NCBI GenBank assembly: GCA_963774415.1
Contig: CAVZEU010000001.1
Span: 806,001 to 870,000 of the forward strand
Source of the DNA: SZUA-36 sp963774415
GTDB taxonomy: Bacteria > Pseudomonadota > Gammaproteobacteria > Xanthomonadales > SZUA-36
Length of the DNA: 64,000 bases
Reading direction: 5' to 3'
Under the pieces are notes generated by a model, which saw only the letters and a program-made list of their open reading frames with translations, was not told the origin of the DNA and did not search any database. Made by a program: the position numbers and the translations under genes. Positions 8,466 through 17,564 of this stretch are shown one piece after another (positions within the stretch are counted from its first letter, which is position 1; each line of letters starts with the position of its first letter).

Positions 8466-9320
8466 TCAGCGGGCGTTTCTCTGGTTCAGGAAAATCAGGC
8501 GCTCGAACAGGTGCACGTCCTGCTCGTTTTTCAGCAGCGCACCGTGCAGGGGCGGCAGGGTTTTGCGCCGGTCGTCGCTCGCCAGCGCCTCGGGCGGTAC
8601 GTCCTCCGCCAGCAACAGTTTCAGCCAGTCGAGCAGTTCCGATGTCGAAGGCTTTTTCTTCAGGCCCGGCACGTCGCGCAGTTCGTAAAACGCGTTCAGC
8701 GCCTCGCTCAGCAATGCCTTTTTCAGACCCGGGTAGTGGACTTCGACGATATCCGCCATGGTTTCCTTGTCCGGAAAGCGGATGTAGTGAAAAAAGCAGC
8801 GCCGCAAAAACGCGTCCGGCAATTCCTTTTCGTTGTTGCTGGTAATGACGATGATCGGCCGGTGCTTCGCCGCGATCGTCTGCTTCGTTTCGTAGACGTA
8901 AAACTCCATGCGGTCGAGTTCACGCAACAGGTCGTTCGGAAACTCGATGTCGGCCTTGTCGATCTCGTCGATCAACAACACCGGTTGGGTATCCTGCTCG
9001 AAGGCCTCCCACAGCGGCCCGCGGATGATGTAGTTGGCGATATCGTGGACCCGTTCGTCACCGAGCTGGGAATCACGCAGGCGGGCCACGGCGTCGTACT
9101 CGTACAACCCCTGTTGCGCCTTGGTGGTCGACTTGACATGCCATTCCAGCAACGGCCGCTGCAACCCGCGGGCGATCTCCTGCGCCAACTGGGTCTTGCC
9201 GGTGCCCGGCTCGCCCTTGATCAGAATCGGCCGGCCGAGCGTGACCGCCGCGTTGACGGCCGTTGTCAGGTCCTCGGTGGCGACATATTGGTCGGTGCCG
9301 GTAAAGCGTTGCTCGGACAT
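8466..9320 (-). CDS. MoxR-family AAA+ ATPase
   Basis: 284-residue ATPase. Walker A GEPGTGKT at residues 36-43, Walker B PVLLIDEIDKAD near 113-124, sensor-1 PIIVITSNNEKELPDAF, and a C-terminal lid with DRRKTLPPLHG. This matches the compact MoxR group that works as chaperone-like remodeler with a VWA partner. The partner is the CoxE-like gene directly downstream. Likely acts in assembly of a metalloenzyme or membrane complex; Mo hydroxylases elsewhere in this window are attractive but unproven clients. Confidence 0.88.
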   Translation of the reverse strand: MSEQRFTGTDQYVATEDLTTAVNAAVTLGRPILIKGEPGTGKTQLAQEIARGLQRPLLEWHVKSTTKAQQGLYEYDAVARLRDSQLGDERVHDIANYIIRGPLWEAFEQDTQPVLLIDEIDKADIEFPNDLLRELDRMEFYVYETKQTIAAKHRPIIVITSNNEKELPDAFLRRCFFHYIRFPDKETMADIVEVHYPGLKKALLSEALNAFYELRDVPGLKKKPSTSELLDWLKLLLAEDVPPEALASDDRRKTLPPLHGALLKNEQDVHLFERLIFLNQRNAR

Positions 9321-9618
9321 AATCGATCCATTCCTTGAAATGGCTCATTTTACCCCGCGTGCCGGGTGCCTTGCGAGTACGGCGGGCGCACTGCAAGGCA
9401 TATCACCATTGAACCGTTCTATACTTTTACTATCAACCGGAGTGAAATCGAGGTCCAACGGAGCGCCTGGTATTGAGTGGTTAAAAACACGTTGCACAGC
9501 GAAGGCCGAAAACCTGACACGCCCGTGGAATCGAGCAGCACCGGGGCCTTCGACTTTCGCTGGGTTTGATCACGCAAAAACTTCACTTCCCGCAGGCTTC
9601 TTACCACACGATCATTCA
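9321..9618. other. Intergenic region between divergent moxR and Mut7-C genes
   Basis: About 300 bp separating two divergently transcribed genes. I see AT-rich stretches around 9415-9440 (TTCTATACTTTTACTATC) that could hold promoters, but no convincing -35/-10 pair, no long palindrome and no credible small gene. Open frames here have no ribosome site or recognisable product. Confidence 0.4.
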
Positions 9619-10416
9619 ATGGCCACAACCGACGATCATTCCAGCACGATCCGCTTTGCCGAGTTTCGCTTCTACGCCGAATTGAATGATTTCCTGCCCG
9701 CAAACCAGAAGCAAGCCAGTTTTTATTCGCCTTTTTACGGCCGCCCTGCCATCAAGGATACGATCCAGGCCCTGGGCGTCCCCCATACCGCCGTCGACCT
9801 GATCCTGGTCGACGGTCAATCCGTGGATTTTTCCCATCGGCTGACGGGCGGTGAGCGGGTCGCCGTCTACCCCTTGTTCGAGCGGCTGGATATCAGCCCG
9901 GTGACGCACCTGCGCCCCAGGCCATTGCGCCACACGCGTTTCATTCTGGACGTGCACCTGGGCAAGCTGGCCCGGTATCTGCGAATGCTGGGCTTCGATG
10001 CGGCCTACGACCGCGGTTGGAAAGACGAGGCGATTATTGATCTATCCATCCGCCAGCAGCGTATCATCCTGACCCGCGATCTCGGGATCCTGAAACAGAA
10101 CCGTGTCACGCACGGTTACTGGCTGCGGCACGACCTGCCCAAGGAACAACTACTCGAAATCCTGTTTGCGCTGGACCTCTTCCGGCAAATAAAACCCTTC
10201 ACGCGCTGCATGGAATGCAACGGCCAGATCAAACCGGTCGACAAGGCCTCGATCATGGGAAAAATCGATTCAAATATATTGCGGCGCTTCCATGAATTCT
10301 GGCAGTGTCAGGATTGCATGAACATCTATTGGCGAGGCTCCCATTACGAACACATGCTCAGGCAAGTCGAAGCACTCGCGCAGACGAATCCCTGCCCGGG
10401 ACGGCCGAGAAACTGA
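9619..10416 (+). CDS. Mut7-C RNase-fold protein with N-terminal ubiquitin-like domain
   Basis: 265 residues from ATG 9619. Residues about 10-85 are a MoaD/ThiS-like ubiquitin-fold (Ub-Mut7-C: FRFYAELNDFLP, ALGVPHTAVDLILVDG). Residues about 100-200 are a Mut7-C PIN-like domain (FILDVHLGKLARYLRMLGFD, IILTRDLGIL) with acidic residues placed as in PIN nucleases. The C-terminus carries a zinc-ribbon with CMEC and CQDC pairs. This domain order is a recognised family of predicted RNases; substrate is unknown. The in-frame extension upstream of 9619 (to 9034) runs antisense through moxR and is not used. Confidence 0.85.
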   Translation: MATTDDHSSTIRFAEFRFYAELNDFLPANQKQASFYSPFYGRPAIKDTIQALGVPHTAVDLILVDGQSVDFSHRLTGGERVAVYPLFERLDISPVTHLRPRPLRHTRFILDVHLGKLARYLRMLGFDAAYDRGWKDEAIIDLSIRQQRIILTRDLGILKQNRVTHGYWLRHDLPKEQLLEILFALDLFRQIKPFTRCMECNGQIKPVDKASIMGKIDSNILRRFHEFWQCQDCMNIYWRGSHYEHMLRQVEALAQTNPCPGRPRN

Positions 10417-10561
10417 CGTCCAGCGCCGCTACCCGGTAAAGCGCCTGGCCGGAAATTTTGCGGTAATTGTGCCCGGCAGATGATGTACGTCAAATACTTC
10501 ATAGGCAAAAGACGCTAAATTGATGCTGCATACATGGCCATTGCAGAGCAGAGAGGTTGAC

Positions 10562-11002
10562 ATGAACGTCAGTGAAATCATGGCAAACAAGGTGCAGATG
10601 GTGGACCGGGCAGATACCCTGGAAACGGTAGCCAGGCTCATGCAGGAGCATGACATAGGCTGTGTCCTCGTGGGCACGGATGGAAAGCTGGAAGGTCTGG
10701 TCACTGATCGCGATATCGTCATGAAGGGCATCGCCGGTGACCATCCCCCGAGCCAGTTGAAGGCCGCCGATGTAATGACGGCCGATCCAACCTGGTGCAA
10801 CGCCGAAGATACCATCAAGCAGGCCGCGGTCATCATGCAAGCCCAGCGAATCCGCCGCCTGCCAGTGCTGGATCACCAAAAGCGTGTCGTCGGAATCGTT
10901 TCACTTGGTGATATTTGCACGCATACGTCGCACAGGCTGGCGGGTGAACTGATCGAAGAGGTCTCGACGCCCGTACACCGGGAACTGGCCAAAACCGCCT
11001 GA
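10562..11002 (+). CDS. Tandem CBS-domain protein
   Basis: 146 residues, essentially two CBS motifs: MNVSEIMANKVQMV..IGCVLVGTDGKLEGLVTDRDI and AADVMTADPTW..RIRRLPVLDHQKR. CBS pairs bind adenine nucleotides and act as energy or redox sensors; stand-alone versions often modulate partner proteins. ATG 10562 follows GAGAGG at 7 bases. No obvious partner gene is adjacent. Function beyond nucleotide sensing is not deducible. Confidence 0.88.
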   Translation: MNVSEIMANKVQMVDRADTLETVARLMQEHDIGCVLVGTDGKLEGLVTDRDIVMKGIAGDHPPSQLKAADVMTADPTWCNAEDTIKQAAVIMQAQRIRRLPVLDHQKRVVGIVSLGDICTHTSHRLAGELIEEVSTPVHRELAKTA

Positions 11003-11234
11003 GCCCAGGCCGCTCGCGGTATGCGCTTGAGGCCTGGCGCCTCAGGGATTGATATTGTCCCTTACCACCCCCGTCTTTCTGCCCGTTATCGAGCTTTGCA
11101 GCGGCTGTGCAGGGCTTGCCAGCCAAACCGCTGACATGGGTGATCGGAAGCACGAAACGCGCTGGCGCTCCGCGCCGCGGTGGATGTCTGCCTGACAGTC
11201 TGAAAATGGGCCGCCGCGGCCGCTCTTTTCTCGG

Positions 11235-12011
11235 TCATGGCTCCGCCGGCCGCCAGCGATCGACGGCCTGACGCATTTCCACTGCCTGCACGCGCTGCGC
11301 GCGCGGCCAGCGATTTTCCAGCCAGGCAGGGGGCCACAAGGCCTGGCCGCGCCCGGCAGGCAGCACCAACTCCAACTCGAACACCCATAATTTCGGCGCT
11401 GACGGAGAAAAGCCCGGCGCGGCGCGCATGACCTTCCCGCGTTTTACGAACAAAACGATCGAGGGTTTGGCCTGCCCCAGGCTGAATGCCTGTTCGATAA
11501 GACGGTGTCTTTGGCCCCGCGCATCGACGATAAAGACCGAGAACCGGTAGGCCTGCCGTGCGCCCGCGGAGAAGACCGGCAGCACGTCGAGGTCCCGGCC
11601 ATTGCCGTCCTGCCGTAGCTTCACCCCGATGAGTTGGACCGGGTTGTGAATATAAATATCGCGAAGCTTTTCGATCGAGGCTGCATCCTGCGAGATCGCC
11701 TGTCGCACCAACTTGCCGCACTGCTGCTCACTGTATCCCCAACTCGACCCGAACAGGGAACGGCGCTGACGCACCCGTTGGCAGAACTGGGGTTGGCGGA
11801 AATGCAGCGCCAGTTCCTGGTAACACATGGAACGTTCGTAATACGAGCGGTAACCCTCTGGATTGAACCACAGGGCGGTGTGTGACTTCCGCGCAGGTAT
11901 CGTCTCGCAGCGCGCCTTTGCGGCCGCCAGCCGCTCACGGTAATCGGCCTGCACGTAAGCGCTGAGCAACAGGCCGCAAATCACCAGGAAGGCAAGGTTG
12001 CGTCGAGGCAT
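11235..12011 (-). CDS. Secreted protein of unknown function
   Basis: 258 residues from ATG 12011, picked because GGAGAC lies just upstream and a signal peptide begins there (LAFLVICGLLLSAYVQA). The mature part has four well-spaced cysteines in its first ~100 residues (CETIPARK, SMCYQELAL, PQFCQRV, SEQQCGK), suggesting two disulfides in the periplasm, followed by a beta-rich half (LIGVKLRQDGNGRDLDVLP). I do not recognise the family. It is downstream of the Mo hydroxylase subunit on the same strand, with an 83-bp gap, and might be co-expressed. Confidence 0.6.
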   Translation of the reverse strand: MPRRNLAFLVICGLLLSAYVQADYRERLAAAKARCETIPARKSHTALWFNPEGYRSYYERSMCYQELALHFRQPQFCQRVRQRRSLFGSSWGYSEQQCGKLVRQAISQDAASIEKLRDIYIHNPVQLIGVKLRQDGNGRDLDVLPVFSAGARQAYRFSVFIVDARGQRHRLIEQAFSLGQAKPSIVLFVKRGKVMRAAPGFSPSAPKLWVFELELVLPAGRGQALWPPAWLENRWPRAQRVQAVEMRQAVDRWRPAEP

Positions 12012-12094
12012 ACTGTCTCCAACAGCCGGGTAATGCCGGACAGTTACCATAAGCCAGGTCGATGACAATGAATAACCCGGCCGCCTGGCCGGCG

Positions 12095-14296
12095 TCATAC
12101 TTTGAACGCCTTTGTCAGCGGGAGCTGCCTGATTCTCTTCCCGGTAGCGGCGAAAACGGCATTGCAAACGGCTGCCGCCACCGGCGGCAACGCCGGCTCC
12201 CCCAGGCCCCTCGGCTCTTTGCCGCTGTCGGCGAAAAGGATTTCGATCCGCGGCGCCTGGTCGATGCGCAACAAAGGGTAATCGTGAAAATTACTCTGCC
12301 CGACGACACCGTCGCGTAGGGTTATTTCCCCCATCAGGGCCACGCTCAGCCCGTCGAGTATCGAGCCCTCGACCTGGGCACGGGCGCCCTGCGGATTGAT
12401 CACCCGGCCGCAATCCACCGCGGCGACGATTCGGTCAACCTGGAGACGGTCCGCGTTGATACTGACCTGCGCGACCTGCGCGACCCAGGCGCCCTGGTCG
12501 TAGCAGGCGGCGATACCGCGGCCGCACCGCTTCTCGCCGTCACGCCAGCCGTGCGGACCGTGCCAACCGGCCGCTGTCGCCGCTTGGCGAATAACGCGCC
12601 TGAGCCGGCCTACATCCAGGCTGAAGCGCTCGGTAACCCGAACCTGGTCACGCTCCCCGAGTAACTGCAGCAGGAACTCCAGCGGGTCGGCGCCGGCACG
12701 GTGGGCCAGTTCGTCGATCGCGCTGCCAATCACGAACACGTTGCTCGACGCCGAGACGGCCCGCCACTGGCCCAGCGGAATACGCGACGGAATATGCACG
12801 TGCTCGAACAGCAGGTTCGGGACCAATCCGGCCGGAAACGTATACGGGTCCAGTTCGGTGTCTGCCGGCGGGTCTTCACGCTGCAGGAATGCCGCCCGGG
12901 AGTGCCCCGCCAGCTTGTGATGCCAGGCGCTGATGCGCCCCCGCTTGTCCAGTGCGGCCCGTATGCGGTGAACACCGGCCGGGCGGAAATAGTCATGGCG
13001 CAGGTCGTCTTCGCGTGTCCAGACCACCTTGACCGGGCGCTTCACCATGCTGGCGAGCAATGCCGTGTCGATGGCGAAATCGGAATAGTAGCGGCGGCCG
13101 AAAGCCCCGCCTGATCTGAGGACGTGTATCACCACCGCCTCCGGACCGAGTTTAAGCGCCTTGCCCACGGCCTGCGCCAGGTCGCCCGGGTTTTGCGTCG
13201 GTGCCCAGATTTCGATCTTCCCATCGTGGAAGCGGGCGCTGCAGTTCATCGGCTCCATTGGCGCGTGCGCAAGCAAAGGCACCTGGTAAATGGCTGTAAA
13301 AATATCGTCTTGAGCACCCAACAGTCTCTCGGGGCCACCATCGCGCCGCACCCGGACCGCGGCGCTTTCGAGCCCGGCATGAAAGCGCTCGTACAAGGCG
13401 TCGGTGTTTTCGAGCTGCTCCGGATAGCGCCACTCGACCTCGAGCGCCCGCGCAGCGCGTATTGCCGCCCACGTGCTGTCCGCGAGCACGGCAACGCCGG
13501 AGACAAAATTGGGGTTGTTCGGCTGGATGATGCGCCCGCCGTGCTGCTGGTTGGAAAGCGCATACACGGCGCGCACCCCCGGCAAGCCCAGGGCCGACCC
13601 CTTGTTGAAGGACCGCAGCTGACCATCGCTGACGGGACAACGTCGGACTACCGCGTAAAGCATTCCGGGCAACTCCAGGTCCAGCCCGAACAGCGGTTGC
13701 CCGCTGATGATTCGACGCAGATCCACGTCGCTGTGTGATTTGCCGATGACCCGGAAATCCCGCTCCGACTTGAGCGTCGGATCGGTCGGTGGCTGCAGAC
13801 GCGCGGCGTCCGCCGCGAGTTCGCCGTAGGCGGCCACACGGCGGCCAGAAGCATCACGGACCCGGCCGTCGGCAGTCGTCAATGACGCCAGCGGCAACTG
13901 CCAGCGCGCCGCGGCGGCCCGCAACAACATTTGCCGTGCGGCAGCCCCGGCCTGGCGCAACGCCTTGTAGTTGAGACGGACACTGAGACTGCCGCCCGAA
14001 AACTGCAGGTCCTGACCGGGCAGCCAGTCCGCCTGTCTTACGCTGACGTCGGCCAGCCGTACATCGAGTTCCTCGGCCAGTATCATCGGCAGACTGGTTT
14101 TTACGCCCTGCCCCATTTCCGGGTTCTGGGCGAACAGGTTGATCTTGCCGCCGGGAGTGATCTGCACCAGGGGATGGAGCACCGCGCTGCCGCCGGCCGC
14201 GCTGGCCCGGCTTATGTACCGCAGGCCCAGTGTCAAGCCGGCGCCGCCCATGACGCACAACCGCAACAGACCACGACGGGAAATTCGAGGCGACAT
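12095..14296 (-). CDS. Molybdopterin hydroxylase large subunit (isoquinoline 1-oxidoreductase beta-like)
   Basis: 733 residues from ATG 14296. The N-terminus has a Tat signal (SRRGLLRLCVMGGAGLTLG), so the folded cofactor-loaded enzyme is exported. Xanthine-dehydrogenase-family features follow: the a/b hammerhead region about 190-260, HAPMEPMNCSARFHDG, QNPGDLAQAVGKALKLG, and the catalytic Glu within GLGEPALPPVAAAVCNAVF near the end. This is the IorB/aldehyde-dehydrogenase large-subunit group that binds Mo-MCD. Normally a 2Fe-2S IorA-like subunit gene and often cytochrome c genes are adjacent; none is seen here. Substrate (N-heterocycle or aldehyde) unknown. Confidence 0.86.
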   Translation of the reverse strand: MSPRISRRGLLRLCVMGGAGLTLGLRYISRASAAGGSAVLHPLVQITPGGKINLFAQNPEMGQGVKTSLPMILAEELDVRLADVSVRQADWLPGQDLQFSGGSLSVRLNYKALRQAGAAARQMLLRAAAARWQLPLASLTTADGRVRDASGRRVAAYGELAADAARLQPPTDPTLKSERDFRVIGKSHSDVDLRRIISGQPLFGLDLELPGMLYAVVRRCPVSDGQLRSFNKGSALGLPGVRAVYALSNQQHGGRIIQPNNPNFVSGVAVLADSTWAAIRAARALEVEWRYPEQLENTDALYERFHAGLESAAVRVRRDGGPERLLGAQDDIFTAIYQVPLLAHAPMEPMNCSARFHDGKIEIWAPTQNPGDLAQAVGKALKLGPEAVVIHVLRSGGAFGRRYYSDFAIDTALLASMVKRPVKVVWTREDDLRHDYFRPAGVHRIRAALDKRGRISAWHHKLAGHSRAAFLQREDPPADTELDPYTFPAGLVPNLLFEHVHIPSRIPLGQWRAVSASSNVFVIGSAIDELAHRAGADPLEFLLQLLGERDQVRVTERFSLDVGRLRRVIRQAATAAGWHGPHGWRDGEKRCGRGIAACYDQGAWVAQVAQVSINADRLQVDRIVAAVDCGRVINPQGARAQVEGSILDGLSVALMGEITLRDGVVGQSNFHDYPLLRIDQAPRIEILFADSGKEPRGLGEPALPPVAAAVCNAVFAATGKRIRQLPLTKAFKV

Positions 14297-14586
14297 ATCC
14301 TGGCTCCCAGAAACCAACGGCACGATAGCACGGCGGGGCCCGCTTCGCCGATGGCTTGCGGCAGGCGGAGCCCGACACACGATATTTGGCGACAACAGAC
14401 GCGTCGGGGCCGTATTGTTGCATGCATCCTGCCTCAATCGGTCAGGCGTTCAGTTGCCCCGACAAAACGAAGTGGGTTCAATTGCCGGCCGCGGACAACT
14501 GTTTAAAAATATCGTTACCCGCTTGGCTCTGGCTGATTGCCCGTTCAACAGGCGACAAGCGGATCGTTCAAATGGAGGCGCTTACG

Positions 14587-15771
14587 ATGTACCCTGGCAC
14601 TTTGAAACGACTGACCAGATTGCTTTTGGCGGGACTGTTGCCCGTTGCCGCCATGGCGGATTTTTCCGAAACACAGTTACAACTCCACCCCCGCCACCCT
14701 GGCGACGGCCCCTTTATCATCGAGGTCAGCGGCAGTTGGCCGAACGACTGCCATCCCGGTGAACAAAAGCCGGTGATCGACTCCTTCGACGGCAGCAGAG
14801 CCGTGATCAGCTATGAAATCATCGTGGTCCACGTAACCTGCAACGACACCGAGACACCTTACCGTTCCCTGATCGACATGAGCGGCGCCGCCCGCGAGAC
14901 CGCACCATCGGGCGCTACGCTGGATATCGAAATCCATTACGACGACGCGACCCTGCTGCGGACCGTCGACCTCGTATGCCCGCAGAACGTAGGTTGTGAA
15001 GCCAGCAACAGCCCGAAACCGGAAACCGGCCTGTATGACAACCCGCAACTGGCAAATCAGGGTTTGTTGGTGGCAAGACAGGGCGCGGCAACGGGCATTT
15101 TTCCACTGGGCTACGATGTATCGGGCGCCCCCGAATGGTTGTACAGCGGCAGTCACATGGTCGAAAACACATTTTTTACCAAGATCCTGCGTTTGCGCGG
15201 TGGCGATTGCATTGGCTGTCCTCCGACCGGGGCGTTACCGGAGATGCTGCCGGCAGGCTATATCAGCGTGCTCGCGGACCGCCCGGGCTCGTTGCAAGTC
15301 AAGGTCAATGATGGCCTGTTTACCGAATTCAAGAAATCCGTGTATGGTTATGCCACCTTTCGCGTCGGCCCAGCGGGGGAACAGACACTGATTGACCTGG
15401 CCGGCCGCTGGGCCATCAGCGAAAACCCCGACAGTGGCACGCCGCTTGGCAATCTCGCGGCATATTTCCCGGGCGCATTCGAGATCGAGTTGGACGACAT
15501 CGTCAAGGCCCTGCCCGATATCCAGCAGGACGGGCAAGTGCGCTACCTGGTCAGGAACCTGCAAGGCGACACGCTGGGAGACCTGTTATGCAAGGGGCAG
15601 ACTGACCCGGACCGGGGCACCAACCTCTGCGAATTTGTCGACGCTGCCGACCAGGCGGAACCGCTGTTCGTGTTTTCCCAGGAAGGCCCCTCGAGCCTGT
15701 CGATTGAATACGGCCGTTCCGTCGACGGGGATGGTCTCCCGCCGGGTGGCAAAATCATAAGACTGGACTGA
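14587..15771 (+). CDS. Secreted protein of unknown function
   Basis: 394 residues from ATG 14587, preceded by GGAGG at a good distance. Signal peptide: LTRLLLAGLLPVAAMA. The mature protein is beta-rich and starts with FSETQLQLHPRHPGDGPFIIEVSG, with Cys pairs (CHPGEQ.., CNDTE, CPQNVGCEA, GGDCIGCPP). The first ~120 residues look like an immunoglobulin/fibronectin-type beta-sandwich similar in layout to small secreted adhesion-like proteins. I do not recognise the family. Single gene, divergent from the Mo hydroxylase. Confidence 0.6.
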   Translation: MYPGTLKRLTRLLLAGLLPVAAMADFSETQLQLHPRHPGDGPFIIEVSGSWPNDCHPGEQKPVIDSFDGSRAVISYEIIVVHVTCNDTETPYRSLIDMSGAARETAPSGATLDIEIHYDDATLLRTVDLVCPQNVGCEASNSPKPETGLYDNPQLANQGLLVARQGAATGIFPLGYDVSGAPEWLYSGSHMVENTFFTKILRLRGGDCIGCPPTGALPEMLPAGYISVLADRPGSLQVKVNDGLFTEFKKSVYGYATFRVGPAGEQTLIDLAGRWAISENPDSGTPLGNLAAYFPGAFEIELDDIVKALPDIQQDGQVRYLVRNLQGDTLGDLLCKGQTDPDRGTNLCEFVDAADQAEPLFVFSQEGPSSLSIEYGRSVDGDGLPPGGKIIRLD

Positions 15772-15793
15772 CATCACTGGGCCGGCCACATAT

Positions 15794-15810
15794 CGCCGCC
15801 CGTGGCGGCG
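15794..15810 (+). terminator. GC-rich hairpin after the secreted-protein gene
   Basis: Perfect stem: CGCCGCC (15794-15800), loop CGT, GGCGGCG (15804-15810), located 23 bp after the stop codon at 15771. No T-run follows, so it is only a possible terminator or 3'-end stabiliser. Confidence 0.35.
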
Positions 15811-15950
15811 TGCTGCGCCGCTGCGTTCGGGATGCCAGCGGATCACTGAAAACCGGGTCTGTATACTGGAAGCCATCTGAACCCAGGTCCGTCACACGGC
15901 ATGCGGGTTTTTAGAGATAGCTCTGCTTGACGGTTACCGGGAACCCACTC

Positions 15951-16718
15951 ATGACGCGACATTCGACCAACCTGCCACGCGCACGGATATTTCTATTCGT
16001 CGTTCTGCTGGCCCAAACACTGTATGCAGCCGCTGACGGTTCGCCACCGGCGCTTCGAAGCGGCCCGGAAAAGGTCGCCCTGCTTGAACTTTACACCTCC
16101 CAGGGCTGTAGCAGCTGCCCACCCGCAGACCGCTGGTTGAGTGGACTTGGACGGAACCCGGGGCTTTGGAAACAGTTTGTGCCGGTGGCTTTCCATGTCG
16201 ACTACTGGAACTACATCGGCTGGCGCGACCCATTTTCCCGACACGGGTTCGGTCTGCGCCAACGCCGCTATGCCACAGAAGGCGGAGTCGGCGTCGTGTA
16301 CACGCCGGCGGTCCTGCTCAACGGCAGGGAGTGGCGCAATTGGACCCGCGGCGCCGTGCCGGGTATTGCGGATGAGACCGCCGGCATACTGACCGTCAAG
16401 CGCGCCGCCGGATTTCTGTCGGTTGCGTACGCCCCTGCCGTTCAACCCGGTACGGAACTGTTCGCGAATGTTGCCCTGCTCGGCTTTGGCATGGTATCGA
16501 ACGTCACGGCGGGGGAAAACCGGGGCCGGACGCTGGTGAACGACTTTGCCGTGTTGGAGCTGAAGCACGTGATATTGCTCCGGGATCACGGTTCTTTCAG
16601 GGCGAGATTGCGTGAATTCGAGCCGAACGAGGCAGCCGCCAACGCCGCGTTGGCGGTCTGGATCAATAATTCGGGAAGTCAGAAGCCGTTACAGGCGGTT
16701 GGCGGATGGTACCGGTGA
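15951..16718 (+). CDS. DUF1223 family secreted thioredoxin-like protein
   Basis: 255 residues from ATG 15951. Signal peptide (IFLFVVLLAQTLYAAA), then LLELYTSQGCSSCPPADRW, the hallmark CSSCPPAD of DUF1223, and VAFHVDYWNYIGWRDPFS, also typical of it. The fold is thioredoxin-like and the CxxC suggests a periplasmic redox role, but no function has been established for the family as far as I know. A TTG start at 15927 would add eight residues; 15951 is preferred because the signal peptide begins there. No co-oriented partner within 150 bp. Confidence 0.85.
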   Translation: MTRHSTNLPRARIFLFVVLLAQTLYAAADGSPPALRSGPEKVALLELYTSQGCSSCPPADRWLSGLGRNPGLWKQFVPVAFHVDYWNYIGWRDPFSRHGFGLRQRRYATEGGVGVVYTPAVLLNGREWRNWTRGAVPGIADETAGILTVKRAAGFLSVAYAPAVQPGTELFANVALLGFGMVSNVTAGENRGRTLVNDFAVLELKHVILLRDHGSFRARLREFEPNEAAANAALAVWINNSGSQKPLQAVGGWYR

Positions 16719-16781
16719 CCCGCGCGGACGGGGTTCAGTTCAGCCGGCGGAGGTGACGCGCAAGGGGCAATGCCGGACCGT

Positions 16782-16812
16782 TTGGCAAATTTTTATTTTA
16801 AAGAATTTTAAT
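16782..16812 (+). promoter_or_regulatory. Possible promoter of the hemolysin/acyl-ligase cluster
   Basis: TTGGCA at 16782-16787 (5/6 match to -35) and TTTAAT at 16807-16812 (5/6 match to -10), 19-bp spacer, in an AT-rich island (16781-16815) inside otherwise GC-rich DNA, about 58 bp before the first gene of the cluster. Spacer is longer than ideal. Confidence 0.4.
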
Positions 16813-16869
16813 ACTCGCTTAACCGGCGCTGCTGCATACTCTGCGCGGACCAAGCAGGAAGCGCAGCAG

Positions 16870-17553
16870 ATGAGCGAATTGCGAGACCTACCCCAGGTCG
16901 TGGCAGGACTGAGCCTGGCGCATATCGATGAAGAAACGTGGTTGCATGAATCCCCATGCGGGCATTTTCACCTGCACCTCATCGAATCCACGGCACGCTC
17001 GCGCGCAAGTGTCGAAAATTACATCGCCGAGGCCTACGCGCGCGCGTTCGAGGCAAAACTGAGTTGCTTCTACCCGTCCATCATCGTGCTGCATGACGAG
17101 CAGGAACACCTGCTGGGTGCGCTGGGTCTGCGTTCAGCGCGGCGCCAAACCCTGTTTCTCGAGCGGTACCTGCGCCGGCCCATCGAATGCGTGATCGCGG
17201 ACCACGCGGGACCGACCTGCCGGGCCAATATCGTGGAAATCGGCAACCTGGCCATCTCGTCGGTGGCGCAGACCTACTCGATGATCACGCTCATCGGCGA
17301 GTGGCTGCGGCATTACGGCATCCACTGGGTGACGTTCTCGTTGACACGCTCCCTGCGCCAGATGTTCCAACGCGCGGGTGTACCGGTTTACGACCTCGGC
17401 GCCGCGCGGCCGGAACGGGTCAGTGGCGACCGCAACGACTGGGGAAGCTACTACTCATACCAGCCGCATGTCGTTGCGATACCCGTGCGTGACGGCCTGG
17501 CCCGGTTCCAGGCCTCGCGCAGGACGGCCATCGCCATCGCCGCATGTAGCTGA
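16870..17553 (+). CDS. Thermostable hemolysin family protein
   Basis: 227 residues from ATG 16870 (AGGAAG 9 bases upstream). Matches the T_hemolysin family: FHLHLIESTARSRASVENYIAEAYARAFEAKLSCFYP, LGALGLRSARRQTLFLERYL and EIGNLAISS, with GNAT-like beta-strand layout. Despite the name, the family resembles acyl/N-acyltransferase folds and lacks a signal peptide, so it probably acts in the cytoplasm as an enzyme. It is followed at once by an acyl-AMP ligase, a di-iron oxidase and an SDR, a context that suggests transfer of an acyl group rather than lysis. Haemolysis was the activity reported for the Vibrio namesake. Confidence 0.78.
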   Translation: MSELRDLPQVVAGLSLAHIDEETWLHESPCGHFHLHLIESTARSRASVENYIAEAYARAFEAKLSCFYPSIIVLHDEQEHLLGALGLRSARRQTLFLERYLRRPIECVIADHAGPTCRANIVEIGNLAISSVAQTYSMITLIGEWLRHYGIHWVTFSLTRSLRQMFQRAGVPVYDLGAARPERVSGDRNDWGSYYSYQPHVVAIPVRDGLARFQASRRTAIAIAACS

Positions 17554-17564
17554 GCGCATTCACA

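Noticed and set aside
7467..9338. 623-aa plus-strand open frame
   Set aside because: Shadow of the CoxE-like and MoxR genes; GC-rich codon bias opens the opposite frame.
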